Notes: generated from the letters alone by a model not told the origin. Counted from the stretch's first letter, positions 27,638 through 37,288 are shown. The stretch is DNA of 64,000 bases from Danxiaibacter sp048498555 (GCA_048498555.1 JBEHXT010000004.1:1-64000), one strand, 5' to 3'. Numbers and translations: made by a program.

Positions 27638-28687
27638 ATGAAACGTATTCTTTTATACAGTAGTTCACTCATCATCTTACTATCTTCCTGCAGCAGTCAT
27701 GAACAAAAGCCTGTAGCGATAGAAAATACTACGCCAAAAGTTACCGCCGATGGCGCAAACATTACGTTCCCAACGGCGGCGCAGGCGGATTTCTTTGCAA
27801 CTGAAACCATAGGCAGCTCTTCACTTACATCAGGAATGATTGCGCCGGCAAAGGTTTCTGCAACAGTAACCACCTCGCAGGAAGGCGCAGCACAAAACAT
27901 TGTGCTTTTTGAAAATCCTGATTTGTCAACTTCCTATACAGCGCTATTGCAAAGCCTTGTAAGCATCCAGCAAAAGAACGCAGTTATTCAGCAGAAAAAG
28001 GCCATCATCGAAAAGAAAAAAATTGAAGTGGACCGCTTTAAAGATCTTGCCGCACATGGCGCTGGCACAGGTAAAGATGTTGCAGATGCGCAGGTTGACC
28101 TGATGAGCGCAGAAACAGATCTTACAATAACAGAAAGCGAAATTGTAAATGCAAAAACTGCCATTACCGAATACGAATCAAAACTTAAAACAGGTGGTTT
28201 TAATCCGTTAGAATTAAGAAGAGCCGCGCCAGGCAGCGCATACATCGTATGTGATATTCCTGAAAGCGAAATAAGCAGAATAAAAGAAGGCAGTGAATGT
28301 TCTATAGTATTTACATCATTCCCCAATGAAAAGTTTACCGGCAAGATTGATGACATCGCAGATATGATTGACGCAACAACGCGTATGGTTAAGCTGCGTA
28401 TTGTATTAAACAACGCGGCGGGCAAATTCAAAGCCGGCATGTTTGCCACAGTTTACTTCGGCATTAGCGAAGGCACACAAATCAGTGTAAGTAAAAACTC
28501 GCTTATTACAGTGCAGGCAAAGAATTATGTATTTGTGAAGAAATCACCTACTGAATTTATAAGACAGGAAGTAAATGCAGGGTCGCAGGTAGGCGACAGG
28601 TTCATTATTTACGCAGGCGTGCAAAATGGCGATAGCGTAGCTGTAAAAGGCGTAATGCAGTTAAAGGGATTGAGCTTCGGTTATTAA
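27638..28687 (+). CDS. czcB: Efflux RND periplasmic adaptor lipoprotein (CzcB-like)
   Basis: A 349-residue lipoprotein (lipobox LLSSC, Cys at about residue 18) of the membrane fusion protein family. It has an N-terminal beta strand region, a helical hairpin (about 100-190, LVSIQQKNAVIQQKKAIIEKKK and back), a lipoyl-like half (AAPGSAYIVCDIPESEISRI) and a beta-barrel domain (IDDIADMIDATTRMVKLRIVLNNAAGKFKAGMFATVYF, shown here in part). It bridges the inner membrane pump and the TolC-like channel. The adaptor stops 19 bp before the MgtE gene. Confidence 0.9.
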   Translation: MKRILLYSSSLIILLSSCSSHEQKPVAIENTTPKVTADGANITFPTAAQADFFATETIGSSSLTSGMIAPAKVSATVTTSQEGAAQNIVLFENPDLSTSYTALLQSLVSIQQKNAVIQQKKAIIEKKKIEVDRFKDLAAHGAGTGKDVADAQVDLMSAETDLTITESEIVNAKTAITEYESKLKTGGFNPLELRRAAPGSAYIVCDIPESEISRIKEGSECSIVFTSFPNEKFTGKIDDIADMIDATTRMVKLRIVLNNAAGKFKAGMFATVYFGISEGTQISVSKNSLITVQAKNYVFVKKSPTEFIRQEVNAGSQVGDRFIIYAGVQNGDSVAVKGVMQLKGLSFGY

Positions 28688-28706
28688 AACATAGCAGCAG
28701 CAAAAC

Positions 28707-30083
28707 ATGCATCCGAAAAACTACAGGGAAAAAATTATCAAAGGCAATTTTACTGCCTTAACCAATTATGTGGAAAATGCACGCTATGTGCATGCCACAG
28801 AATTGGCGCAACTGATTGTTTCATTACCGGAGCAAACAGCGTTTGATACTTTTAATATACTACCGGTTTTTCACCAGGTGAAGGCTTTTCCACTTCTAAC
28901 ATTTCTCTTGCAACAAAAAATAATCCGGGAAGCCACACCAACAAAAGCAGCACATGTGCTCAATGAAATAAATGCGGATGACCGTATCATTTTCTTCTCT
29001 CGTTTACAGCAAGCAGAGTTACAGGAAAAAGTTGCCCTGTTAAACACAAAAAATAAAACTTCAGTTACCTCATTGTTGGCCTATCCGCAAAACAGCATCG
29101 CAAGGTGCACAAACACCTCCTGTATAACAATAGCCAAAAACATAACAATAGGAGAAGCCAACGAACTTATCAGGAATAACCATAAAGATGACAGATCGGC
29201 CGATGTAGTTTACGTGGTTGATGCAACCGGTAAACTTCTGGGCGATCTTCCGGCCAGGCGATTACTGATGACAGACCCATCAAAACATGTGGAAGAAGTG
29301 ATTGATGATGCTGTTGTAATGCTTCATGTAACGTATACTAAAACAACGGCGCTGGCCCTGTTCAAAGAATATAATGCCACTATGTTACCTGTGGTTGATG
29401 AGAAGCAAGTGTTAGTCGGCGCTGTTACCCTCGATCATATTGAGCGCGCGGAAGAAGAAGCTGCAGCAATAAAACTGCAAAGCTTTGGCGGCGTTGCTCC
29501 TTTGTCACTTTCTTATGCGCAAACAACGGTAGCAACCTTAATTAAAAAGAAAGGCACATGGCTGCTTACCCTCTTCATTCTTGAGGTGCTTTCAATGACA
29601 ATGTTCGCGTTGGACAAAGGCGCACTGAGCAGATCAATGATGTTTATCTTATTCATTCCCGTCGTTTTGGCTGGAGGAGGCAACGCAGCTACACAGTCTG
29701 CATCACTTATAACTGGCGAACTTTCACTGCATGAACAATACCATTCTGATAAATGGCAATTTATCTGGAAAGAGTTTATTACAGCCACTATATGTGCAAC
29801 GTTGCTTGGCACAGCCAGCTTTGCATTTATAACAGTATGCAACTCGCTGCATATATCAACTGGCGATCATTGGAATACAGTTGCCCTGAGCATTTCGTTA
29901 TCATTCGCTTTTGTAATCATCACAGGCGCTCTTATTGGTACCGTATTCCCTTTACTCGCAAACAAATTCAAATTGCGTTATCCGTTTATATCGGCGCCAC
30001 TCGTCAATGTGGTTGCAGACATTGCCGGAATAGCTATATATTTTTTCATAACCAACAATTTGATTGATCAATCATTTCCGTAA
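28707..30083 (+). CDS. mgtE: MgtE-family magnesium/divalent cation transporter inside the RND operon
   Basis: A 458-residue MgtE homologue: N-terminal helical superhelix (about 1-125), two CBS domains (about 130-255, with TKTTALALFKEYNATMLPVVDE) and five transmembrane helices (about 285-450). The pore signatures are modified but recognisable: VVLAGGGNAATQSASL for the conserved N..TQ segment and PLVNVVADIAGIAIYF with the Asp that binds metal in the pore of characterised MgtE. MgtE proteins are gated Mg2+ channels in the inner membrane. Its place between czcB and the pump gene suggests that cation balance is handled together with metal export. The next gene begins 10 bp after its stop codon. 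Confidence 0.88.
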   Translation: MHPKNYREKIIKGNFTALTNYVENARYVHATELAQLIVSLPEQTAFDTFNILPVFHQVKAFPLLTFLLQQKIIREATPTKAAHVLNEINADDRIIFFSRLQQAELQEKVALLNTKNKTSVTSLLAYPQNSIARCTNTSCITIAKNITIGEANELIRNNHKDDRSADVVYVVDATGKLLGDLPARRLLMTDPSKHVEEVIDDAVVMLHVTYTKTTALALFKEYNATMLPVVDEKQVLVGAVTLDHIERAEEEAAAIKLQSFGGVAPLSLSYAQTTVATLIKKKGTWLLTLFILEVLSMTMFALDKGALSRSMMFILFIPVVLAGGGNAATQSASLITGELSLHEQYHSDKWQFIWKEFITATICATLLGTASFAFITVCNSLHISTGDHWNTVALSISLSFAFVIITGALIGTVFPLLANKFKLRYPFISAPLVNVVADIAGIAIYFFITNNLIDQSFP

Positions 30084-30093
30084 ATCGCCCAAT

Positions 30094-30396
30094 ATGTTAC
30101 AAGCGCAGATTTATATTGACAAGGACGACCTGAAGGGATCGAAACCTTTGTACGAGTACATTATGCAGTTTCTTCTTGAACATAAGATTGCAGGTGCTAC
30201 TGCATTCAAAGGACAAATAGGTTACGGCCCGAGCCAACACCTAAACAGGCCGCATGCATTGTTCAGCTTTGATGAAATTCCCATCGTAGTAACGTTTATA
30301 GATGAAGAAGAAAAAGTAAAAAGTGCGCTTACAGCTTTACGAAAGGAAGTAAAAAATGGATTGATTATTACTCATCATGTTGAGAAATGGCAATAA
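30094..30396 (+). CDS. DUF190 (PII-like) protein
   Basis: A 100-residue cytoplasmic protein of the DUF190 family, whose members share the ferredoxin-like fold of PII signalling proteins. It has AQIYIDKDDLKGSKPLYEYI, the loop KIAGATAFKGQIGYG and PIVVTFIDEEEKV. The start is taken at the ATG at 30094, which is homologous to family N-termini; an in-frame TTG at 30064 would overlap mgtE. Its stop codon touches the ATG of the pump gene. PII-like proteins bind small nucleotides and gate transporters, so a regulatory role on MgtE or the pump is plausible but unproven. Confidence 0.85.
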   Translation: MLQAQIYIDKDDLKGSKPLYEYIMQFLLEHKIAGATAFKGQIGYGPSQHLNRPHALFSFDEIPIVVTFIDEEEKVKSALTALRKEVKNGLIITHHVEKWQ

Positions 30397-33300
30397 ATGA
30401 TAAAGAACTTACTCTTATTCTCGTTAAGGAACCGCTGGGCGGTTATTGCCATCAGTATCGTGCTGATGGCCACAGGCTATTGGTGTTTCAGGCAACTAAA
30501 GATTGAAGCTTATCCTGATATAGCTGACACCAACGTAATTGTTGTTGCTGAATATCCCGGCCGTGCGGCAGAAGAAGTGGAGCAGCAGGTTACAGTTCCT
30601 ATTGAACGTGCGCTGCAGAATACACCAAATGTACTGGATAGAAGGAGCAGGACCATCTTTGGGCTTTCTGTTGTTCAGTTAACTTTTAAAGATGGCACCG
30701 ATGATTACTTTGCCCGGCAGCAAGTAATTGAACGTTTAAAAGATGCCCAGTTGCCTGATGGAGTGTCTACAGACCTTGCTCCTTTAACAACAGCAGTGGG
30801 CGAAATATTACGCTACGTTGTTGAAGCGCCACCAACGTACAGCCCAACACAATTGCGCGACTTACAAGACTGGGTGATTAAGCCCGCCATACTACAGGTT
30901 CCCGGCATTGCAGATGTAACAACATTTGGCGGCCCGTTAAAACAGTTCCATATACTTACATCGCCCGATAAACTGCGTAAATACAACCTGAAGATGCAGG
31001 ATGTGATTGACGCAGTAAATGCCAACAACCAGAACACCGGCGGTAATGTGATTGAACGTGGCGGACAGGGCTTCGCGATACGTGGACTGGGTGCTATTAA
31101 AAATGAGCAGGACATTCAAAACATCGTGCTTAAATCTGATGCAGGTGTACCTGTGTTTGTACGCGATGTAGCCACGGTTGAAATTGGGCCACCACCACCA
31201 AATGGTGTTTTGGGCTATACGGTTACGAAAGACAGCGTGAATGTAAATAGTGGTGTTGAAGGAATTATTTTGTTGCGCAGGTATGAGAACCCAAGCGAAG
31301 TACTGAAGTTACTGAAGGATAAAATGGATGAAGTACAACAGACCGAACTACCAGATGGTGTTAAGTTCAGGGTGTTGTATGATCGTAGCTTCCTTATTGA
31401 TCATTCGCTTGAAACGGTTGCCCACACGTTGATGGAGGGCATATCAATTGTAATCATTTTGTTGGTGCTTTTTCTTGGAAGTATCCGCAGTGCGTTGGTT
31501 GTTGCGCTTACCATTCCGTTTTCTCTTCTGTTTGCGTTTATCCTGATGCGTTTTGTTGGCATACCGGCCAACCTGCTTTCATTAGGAGCTATTGACTTTG
31601 GTATCATTGTTGACGGCGCCTGCGTAATGGCAGAACACCTGATACGCAAATACAGGACCGTTACACCAGAAGAAAGATCACAAGGAATTGTTCGTATCAC
31701 ACTTTTGGCTGCCCAGGAAGTTGGCAGGGAAATCTTCTTCTCCGTCACCATCATCATCCTGGCTTACATGCCCATCTTAATGATGACGAGGGTTGAAGGA
31801 AAATTATTCTCTCCAATGGCTTTAACACTTGCATTTGCGGTGATAGGGTCCATGCTTGCGGCCCTAACGTTTATTCCTGTACTGATTTCTTTCTTTTATA
31901 AAAAAGCGATATCAGATATCGATAAACCTTTGAAGGAACATAGAAATCCAGTTCTTGATTGGTTGGAAAAACAATATGGCAAGCTTGTTGAAAAACTGTT
32001 GAACAACTATAAAAAAACTGTTCTTGCCGGATTTGGAATCGTATTGGTCATCATTCTTTTTGGATTGAAACTTGGTACCGAATTTTTGCCTACGCTTGAT
32101 GAAGGCTCTATTTTTCTTAGAGGTAATTTTCCTGCCGGCATTACTATCCAGGAAAATGCGAAGTATGCTCCCGTCATAAGAAGCACGATTGCCAAGTATC
32201 CACAGATTTCTTTTGTAATCACGCAATCAGGCCGTAACGACGATGGCACCGATCCATTCCCCGCAAACAGGAATGAGATCCTCGTTGGCCTTAAGGACTA
32301 CAAATTGTGGAGCGATACTATTTCAAAAAAACAATTGGTTCAGGATATTAAAACTGATCTACAGAAACAGTTGCCTTCTGTTCAATTCTCATCCGGCCAG
32401 CCTATCATTGACCAGGTGATGGAAATTGTAACAGGTAGCGCTGCAGACCTGGCGATATCCATTGTGGGTGACGACCTTCAGTTTATGCGCAAGAACGCCG
32501 ATAGCATTGTAAACATTGTAAAAGGTACACAGGGCGCGGATAATGTAAACATAGAGCAGGAAGGCCCACAGGAACAACTGGCAATTAATATCAATCGTGA
32601 ACAGGCTGCCCGTTTCGGCATTAACGTTGCGGATATTCAGAACATGATAGAAGCGGCCATTGGCGGTAAGGCGATCTCTACTTTGTATGATGGCACAAAA
32701 AGATATGATATTGTTGTGCGTTATTTACCACAGGATAGAAATAGCCTTGAGGCAATTAAGAATCTACAGGTGCCTTCCGCGGGAGGAGCGTTGATTCCGA
32801 TGAGCCAATTGGCGGATATAAAATTTGTAGAAGGGCAGACGAACATATACAGGTATAGCAGCAAGCGAATGGTTACAGTGCGTACAAATATCCGCGGGCG
32901 CGACCAGGGCGGTTTTGTAAAAGAATTACAAGCTAAGATTGATGCACAGATCCATGTTCCTAAAGGCTATAATGTGATCTATGGTGGCCAGTATGAGAAC
33001 CTGGAAAGAGCGGGAAAGCAATTGTCGCTGACCATTCCGCTTACCATCATTATCGTATTGCTCTTCCTGTTCATGCTGTATAAAAATATTGCGCATACAC
33101 TGGTAACCATGAGTTGTATTCTGTTTGCACTTGCAGGAGGTATATTCGCTTTACTTATTCGCGGTTACTATTTTAACGTATCTGCAGGTGTGGGATTTGT
33201 GAGCATCTTCGGTATTTCTGTAATGGCAGGTGTATTACTTGTCTCCGCTATAAACAGAAGGCGCGAGCTCGATGACGCCAAACTGAAGCCTGTTGTATTG

Positions 33301-33546
33301 CATACTTCCAAAGAACAATTAAGAGCATTGCTTTCAATTCTGATAGTTGCGATCGTGGGCCTTGTTCCGGCAGCCAAATCATCTGGTATTGGTTCTGATG
33401 TTCAGCGTCCGCTGGCAACGGTGATTATTGGTGGATTGACAAGCACGTTGATATTTGCCCCTATGATCATACCCCCATTGTATTTATGGGTTTCTAAGAG
33501 TAGAAAGAAAGTAGCCCCCATGAAAAAAGAGGAAGAGTTAGTTTAG
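30397..33546 (+). CDS. czcA: Heavy-metal RND efflux pump, inner membrane subunit (CzcA/CusA family)
   Basis: A 1049-residue HME-RND transporter with 12 predicted membrane helices and two large periplasmic loops. The proton-relay residues of TM4 are present in SLGAIDFGIIVDGACVMAEH: Asp400, Asp406 and Glu413, equivalent to the essential acidic residues of CzcA. N-terminal SLRNRWAVIAISIVLMATG and IEAYPDIADTNVIVVAEYPG are typical of the HME group. It exports divalent or monovalent metal ions using the proton gradient, with the adaptor and outer membrane proteins encoded upstream. Which metal cannot be decided: the CusA methionine triad was not mapped. Confidence 0.93.
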   Translation: MIKNLLLFSLRNRWAVIAISIVLMATGYWCFRQLKIEAYPDIADTNVIVVAEYPGRAAEEVEQQVTVPIERALQNTPNVLDRRSRTIFGLSVVQLTFKDGTDDYFARQQVIERLKDAQLPDGVSTDLAPLTTAVGEILRYVVEAPPTYSPTQLRDLQDWVIKPAILQVPGIADVTTFGGPLKQFHILTSPDKLRKYNLKMQDVIDAVNANNQNTGGNVIERGGQGFAIRGLGAIKNEQDIQNIVLKSDAGVPVFVRDVATVEIGPPPPNGVLGYTVTKDSVNVNSGVEGIILLRRYENPSEVLKLLKDKMDEVQQTELPDGVKFRVLYDRSFLIDHSLETVAHTLMEGISIVIILLVLFLGSIRSALVVALTIPFSLLFAFILMRFVGIPANLLSLGAIDFGIIVDGACVMAEHLIRKYRTVTPEERSQGIVRITLLAAQEVGREIFFSVTIIILAYMPILMMTRVEGKLFSPMALTLAFAVIGSMLAALTFIPVLISFFYKKAISDIDKPLKEHRNPVLDWLEKQYGKLVEKLLNNYKKTVLAGFGIVLVIILFGLKLGTEFLPTLDEGSIFLRGNFPAGITIQENAKYAPVIRSTIAKYPQISFVITQSGRNDDGTDPFPANRNEILVGLKDYKLWSDTISKKQLVQDIKTDLQKQLPSVQFSSGQPIIDQVMEIVTGSAADLAISIVGDDLQFMRKNADSIVNIVKGTQGADNVNIEQEGPQEQLAININREQAARFGINVADIQNMIEAAIGGKAISTLYDGTKRYDIVVRYLPQDRNSLEAIKNLQVPSAGGALIPMSQLADIKFVEGQTNIYRYSSKRMVTVRTNIRGRDQGGFVKELQAKIDAQIHVPKGYNVIYGGQYENLERAGKQLSLTIPLTIIIVLLFLFMLYKNIAHTLVTMSCILFALAGGIFALLIRGYYFNVSAGVGFVSIFGISVMAGVLLVSAINRRRELDDAKLKPVVLHTSKEQLRALLSILIVAIVGLVPAAKSSGIGSDVQRPLATVIIGGLTSTLIFAPMIIPPLYLWVSKSRKKVAPMKKEEELV

Positions 33547-33906
33547 TAACTAAGCGCACAATTTCTCCGACTTTTTACTTCTTGATTGCCGGGACTTATG
33601 TTGAATAGGTTCCGGCTTTTTTTTGAACCACGGAGGCACAGGAAACACGGCGAAGCACATCGATTTTTTGCCACGAAGACACAAAGGCGAAAAGAAGCAC
33701 AAAAATTTTTGAACCACGGAGAGACTAGACGCACGAAGAAACACCACGTTTTGTAGTGAATGCAAAAAAGAATCAAGAATTGTTGATAATTACAAATTCA
33801 AGATTCAAACGTTCCAGCAAAATTCATTTTCAATTATCAACTTTCAATTGTCAATTAGCGTCGCTTAAATAAACGTATTACGTACAACGTATAACTTACA
33901 ACGCAC
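33547..33906. repeat. Composite repeat region: CACGGAGA octads, then two heptad families
   Basis: The 360-bp gap between the convergent czcA and dtxR-type genes has no gene. From about 33627 to 33750 there are degenerate copies built on CCACGGAG and CACAAAGG with about 8-10 bp spacing. From about 33790 to 33857 come heptads with CAA every 7 bp (TCATTTT, CAATTAT, CAACTTT, CAATTGT, CAATTAG). From about 33868 to 33905 come AAACGTA, TTACGTA, CAACGTA, TAACTTA, CAACGCA, ending next to the TAG of the regulator gene. The words of the last block equal those at 26087-26113 and 43479-43558. Confidence 0.75.
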
Positions 33907-34557
33907 CTAAACTACGAGCAGATTCTCGCAAACCGTTTGGCTAAAAATGGTTTTGGTCTTGTTATTTAAGAGAACGGACATGGATCTGTCGAAGTCCTGG
34001 ATGCCTTTAATTACGATAACCGAACCGATGCTTAACCCAACAGAATCCAGAAATTTCAGAAATGCGGTTTCATGATTAAGAACACCTGTGAGCTTGTACT
34101 TTTTGTTGGCAGCGCCTTCTGAAAGTTGGGTTGCTTTAAATACAGGCAGCTTGCCATTTGCATCAGGAATGGGCTCGCCATGCGGATCAAATTTTGGATA
34201 TCCCAACATTTCATCAATCCTGTCAAAAAACAGGTCTGATTGAATGTGTTCTATTTGCTCAGCGATATCATGTACTTCCTCCCAGCCAAGGCCCATCACT
34301 TTACTAAGGAAAAGTTCTGTAAGCCTATGCTTTCTAAGAATGTGCAATGCCATTTTCCTTCCTTTTTCAGTCAACTCAATGGCCTTGTATTTTTCATACC
34401 GCAACAGTTTTTTTTCAGCAAGCCTTTTGATCATGCTGTTAACGGTAGACATCTTTATGTCCAGACTATCGGCAATATCCTTTACAGAGATTTCTTCAGT
34501 TTCAAGGGATAAGCGATATAACGCTTTCAGATAATTTTCCTCAGTTAAAGTTATCAT
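33907..34557 (-). CDS. DtxR/MntR-family metal-dependent repressor
   Basis: A 216-residue regulator: winged helix (LTEENYLKALYRLS, VKDIADSLDIKMSTVNSMIKRL) and the metal-binding dimerisation domain (HRLTELFLSKVMGLGWEEVHDIAEQIEH), whose Glu and His residues coordinate metal in DtxR and MntR. A C-terminal FeoA-like SH3 domain (about 150-216) is also present. Upon binding Fe(II) or Mn(II) such proteins repress uptake genes. The start is placed at the ATG at 34557, matching family N-termini; a TTG at 34587 is an alternative. It is divergent from a TonB-dependent receptor, and a DtxR-like palindrome lies between them. Confidence 0.9.
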   Translation of the reverse strand: MITLTEENYLKALYRLSLETEEISVKDIADSLDIKMSTVNSMIKRLAEKKLLRYEKYKAIELTEKGRKMALHILRKHRLTELFLSKVMGLGWEEVHDIAEQIEHIQSDLFFDRIDEMLGYPKFDPHGEPIPDANGKLPVFKATQLSEGAANKKYKLTGVLNHETAFLKFLDSVGLSIGSVIVIKGIQDFDRSMSVLLNNKTKTIFSQTVCENLLVV

Positions 34558-34614
34558 ACCCGTAAAAATATCATCTTTTACATTCAAAAAATCGCGGTTT
34601 AAACAAAATTTAAA

Positions 34615-34644
34615 TTGTTAGATTAGTCTAACTTTTTAGTTTTG
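34615..34644 (+). promoter_or_regulatory. Receptor promoter with embedded DtxR-type operator
   Basis: TTG (34615-34617), 19 bp, then TAGTTTTG (34637-34644) is an exact Bacteroidota -33/-7 promoter. Inside the spacer lies GTTAGATTAGTCTAAC (34617-34632), with perfect arms GTTAGA/TCTAAC. It closely resembles the DtxR consensus core TTAGGTTAGCCTAACC. A repressor bound here would block polymerase. The receptor ATG follows 18 bp after the -7 element. Confidence 0.8.
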
Positions 34645-34662
34645 TATATCAAATTATAAATT

Positions 34663-37116
34663 ATGAAGTCTCTGTTGCTCATTTTTCTTTCAATTCTTGT
34701 ATTAAAGTCGAATGCACAAAACAAATTAGTTAGTATAATAGTAAAAGACAACATCAATGCCGCAACATTAAATAAATGCTCTATATATTCCCTCAATTCT
34801 GGCATTTCGGGCGTTACAGATGATTTTGGCGTTTTTTCATTTCCGGCTGAAAAAGTAAAAACCGGCGACAAGGTCGTCATTTCATTCACCGGTTTTAAAA
34901 ATGACACCATTCTGATCTCCGCAGAAAAAACGACGTACCGTGTTTTTTTGCATCCTGCTCAACAACTTTTAGAAGAAGTGGTTGTAACAGGCGTTTCTAA
35001 GGCTACGCATATAAAAGAGAATCCGGTTGCCGTCGTAAGCGTTTCTTCCAGGACGATTGAAAAAACGATCGAGAGTAATATTATTGACGTTCTTACCAAG
35101 AATGTTCCCGGACTTACCGCCGTTAAGACTGGCCCGAATATTTCAAAACCATTTATTCGCGGGCTTGGTTATAACAGGGTGCTGACGCTTTATGACGGAA
35201 TTCGCCAGGAAGGCCAGCAATGGGGCGATGAGCACGGTATTGAAGTGGATGGCTATAATTTGGAGAGAGCAGAAGTGATAAAAGGCCCGGCAAGCCTAAT
35301 GTTCGGGTCAGATGCCTTAGCAGGTGTAGTCAGCCTGATCCCGCGTTTGCCGAAAGAAAAAGACGGCAAACTTCACGGCAAATTCACTTCAGAATACCAG
35401 AGCAACAATGGCCTTATTGGCAATGGCATCCGCCTGGATTATAGCAATGAACACTGGATGTTCGCGGGCCGAGGCTCATACAAACTCGCTAAGAATTATA
35501 CCAATAGTGCTGATGGGCGCGTTTACAACACCGGTTTTAGGGAAAACAATTTGGCTTTTACTGCTGGCTATAATTCATCCAAAGGCTTTACAATACTAAA
35601 CACAACACTTTACGATAACCTTCAGGGAATACCGGACGGTAGCCGCGATTCACTGACCAGGAAATTTACAAAACAAGTACAGGAAATGCCAGTTGATGAT
35701 ATCAAAAAGCGGCCTGTCGTAACGGATGATGAGTTGAATAGCTACGCACTTAGCCCGTTGCATCAGCATATTCAGCATTACAGAATTTATACAAACAATC
35801 AGTACAGGATTGCGACAGGCATGCTTGATGCCAATGTTGCTTTTCAGCAAAACATCAGAAGAGAATACAATCATCCTTCTCAACCCAACCAGGCAGGGCT
35901 TTTTGTAAGATTAAATACCATCAACTACAGTGTAGCCTACACCGAATCCGGAATTACCAATATGGACATTTCCGTTGGTGTTAACGGAATGTATCAATCC
36001 AACGCCAACAAAAATGGCACTGATTTTCCCATACCCGACTACCGCCTTTTTGATGCGGGTATTTTCGGCCACGCAAAATGGAAATACAATAAATGGACAA
36101 TAAGCGGCGGCGTGCGTTACGACACAAGACAGTTAAAAGGTAATGATTTTTATGTGACTAAAAATCCGGCAACCGGTTTTGAACACCAGGCTTTTCCGCC
36201 TGATACAGCAGGTGCCAGGCTGCAGTTTCCGGCCCTGCGCCAATCATTCCAGGGCACATCGCTCAGCTTTGGGCTTACTTATCAACTTAATAACCATATC
36301 AACCTAAAAGCAAATATTGCCCGGGGTTACCGCGCGCCCAATATCACAGAAATCGCGTCAAACGGATTGGATCCCGGAGCGCATATCGTCTATATTGGTA
36401 ACAGGAATTTCCTGCCCGAATTCAGTCTACAGGAAGATATTGGAATTGGTTTTGAGTATCCTGATCTTTCGGCATCCATTAGCATCTTCAATAATTCTGT
36501 GCAGCAGTACATTTACCTGGCACAGGTAGTTGATGCACAAGGAAACCCGGTTATTGCAGAAGGCAATAAAACTTTTCAGTACCAGCAGGCTTCCGCGCAT
36601 TTATACGGATTGGAGGCAACATTAAACCTGCATCCAAAGAACCTTACAGGTTTTTCATTCAACAACGCGTTCTCTACCATCCGTGGAATTAATACCAAAT
36701 CTGATTTTAAAAATGCAGGCGTACAGGGCGAATATCTCCCGTTTATCCCGCCGTTAAAACTTCTGAGCAGTGTCAATCAGCAAATAAAAACTTCTTCCAA
36801 ACTGCTCCGCCAAATTAATCTTACAGCTGAAGCGGATGTTAATGCTGCGCAAAACAGGTATATGGCGCTCTATCAAACCGAGACTGCAACGCCCGGTTAT
36901 ACACTGATCAATTTTTCTGCAGGAGCAGATATCTATTATAGCAAAAATAACTGCGTTCAGCTCCAACTCCAGGTTAACAACCTTTTCAATACCGTGTATC
37001 AATCCAACCTGAGCAGGTTAAAATATTTTGAATATTACACCGCCTCTTCTAACGGAAGATCCGGAATTTATGGGATGGGAAGGAATGTGTGCGTGAAGGT
37101 GGTGGTGGGACTATAA
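34663..37116 (+). CDS. TonB-dependent receptor, likely metal- or siderophore-uptake
   Basis: An 817-residue outer membrane receptor with signal peptide (ending KSNAQ, about residue 19), a carboxypeptidase-D-like regulatory domain (about 22-105), the plug (VVVTGVSKATHIKENPVAV, GLGYNRVLTLYDGIRQEGQQWGDEHG, ERAEVIKGPASLMFGSDALAG) and a 22-strand barrel. The C-terminus, RNVCVKVVVGL, is a typical last strand. It lacks the SusC-type N-terminus and has no SusD partner. Its divergent DtxR-family regulator and operator indicate import of iron, manganese or a chelate under metal limitation. Confidence 0.88.
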   Translation: MKSLLLIFLSILVLKSNAQNKLVSIIVKDNINAATLNKCSIYSLNSGISGVTDDFGVFSFPAEKVKTGDKVVISFTGFKNDTILISAEKTTYRVFLHPAQQLLEEVVVTGVSKATHIKENPVAVVSVSSRTIEKTIESNIIDVLTKNVPGLTAVKTGPNISKPFIRGLGYNRVLTLYDGIRQEGQQWGDEHGIEVDGYNLERAEVIKGPASLMFGSDALAGVVSLIPRLPKEKDGKLHGKFTSEYQSNNGLIGNGIRLDYSNEHWMFAGRGSYKLAKNYTNSADGRVYNTGFRENNLAFTAGYNSSKGFTILNTTLYDNLQGIPDGSRDSLTRKFTKQVQEMPVDDIKKRPVVTDDELNSYALSPLHQHIQHYRIYTNNQYRIATGMLDANVAFQQNIRREYNHPSQPNQAGLFVRLNTINYSVAYTESGITNMDISVGVNGMYQSNANKNGTDFPIPDYRLFDAGIFGHAKWKYNKWTISGGVRYDTRQLKGNDFYVTKNPATGFEHQAFPPDTAGARLQFPALRQSFQGTSLSFGLTYQLNNHINLKANIARGYRAPNITEIASNGLDPGAHIVYIGNRNFLPEFSLQEDIGIGFEYPDLSASISIFNNSVQQYIYLAQVVDAQGNPVIAEGNKTFQYQQASAHLYGLEATLNLHPKNLTGFSFNNAFSTIRGINTKSDFKNAGVQGEYLPFIPPLKLLSSVNQQIKTSSKLLRQINLTAEADVNAAQNRYMALYQTETATPGYTLINFSAGADIYYSKNNCVQLQLQVNNLFNTVYQSNLSRLKYFEYYTASSNGRSGIYGMGRNVCVKVVVGL

Positions 37117-37288
37117 AGGTATTAGGCGTCAGGTTTCAGGTATCAGGTTTGGGCCTTCATAGCTCCATGTTATTGGCCACAATGTTAAGTAATTAAAAAG
37201 GTCTGCAGGTAATGCAGACCTTTTTTCTTAATTCTTTCTTTCAAATAAATTCGCATCAACCTGGTACCTGAATCCTGATACCTGATCG
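37117..37288. repeat. Inverted heptad repeat (TCAGGTA type) between convergent receptor and ftsX
   Basis: The left arm follows the receptor's TAA: TTAGGCG, TCAGGTT, TCAGGTA, TCAGGTT. The right arm, about 37259-37288, reads ACCTGGT, ACCTGAA, TCCTGAT, ACCTGAT and ends at the TAG of ftsX. A conventional terminator hairpin lies between them, so the repeat arms are not simply the terminators. Confidence 0.78.
37195..37226. terminator. Bidirectional intrinsic terminator
   Basis: AAAAAGGTCTGCA, loop GGTAA, TGCAGACCTTTTTT: a perfect 13-bp stem with a T run on the right and an A run on the left, between the convergent receptor and ftsX genes. It can serve both. Confidence 0.9.

Noticed and set aside
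28707..33546. Reading the DUF190-MgtE insertion as an assembly artefact
   Set aside because: Gene spacing is tight and in frame order on one strand, with stop-start contacts that an artefact would not be expected to produce.
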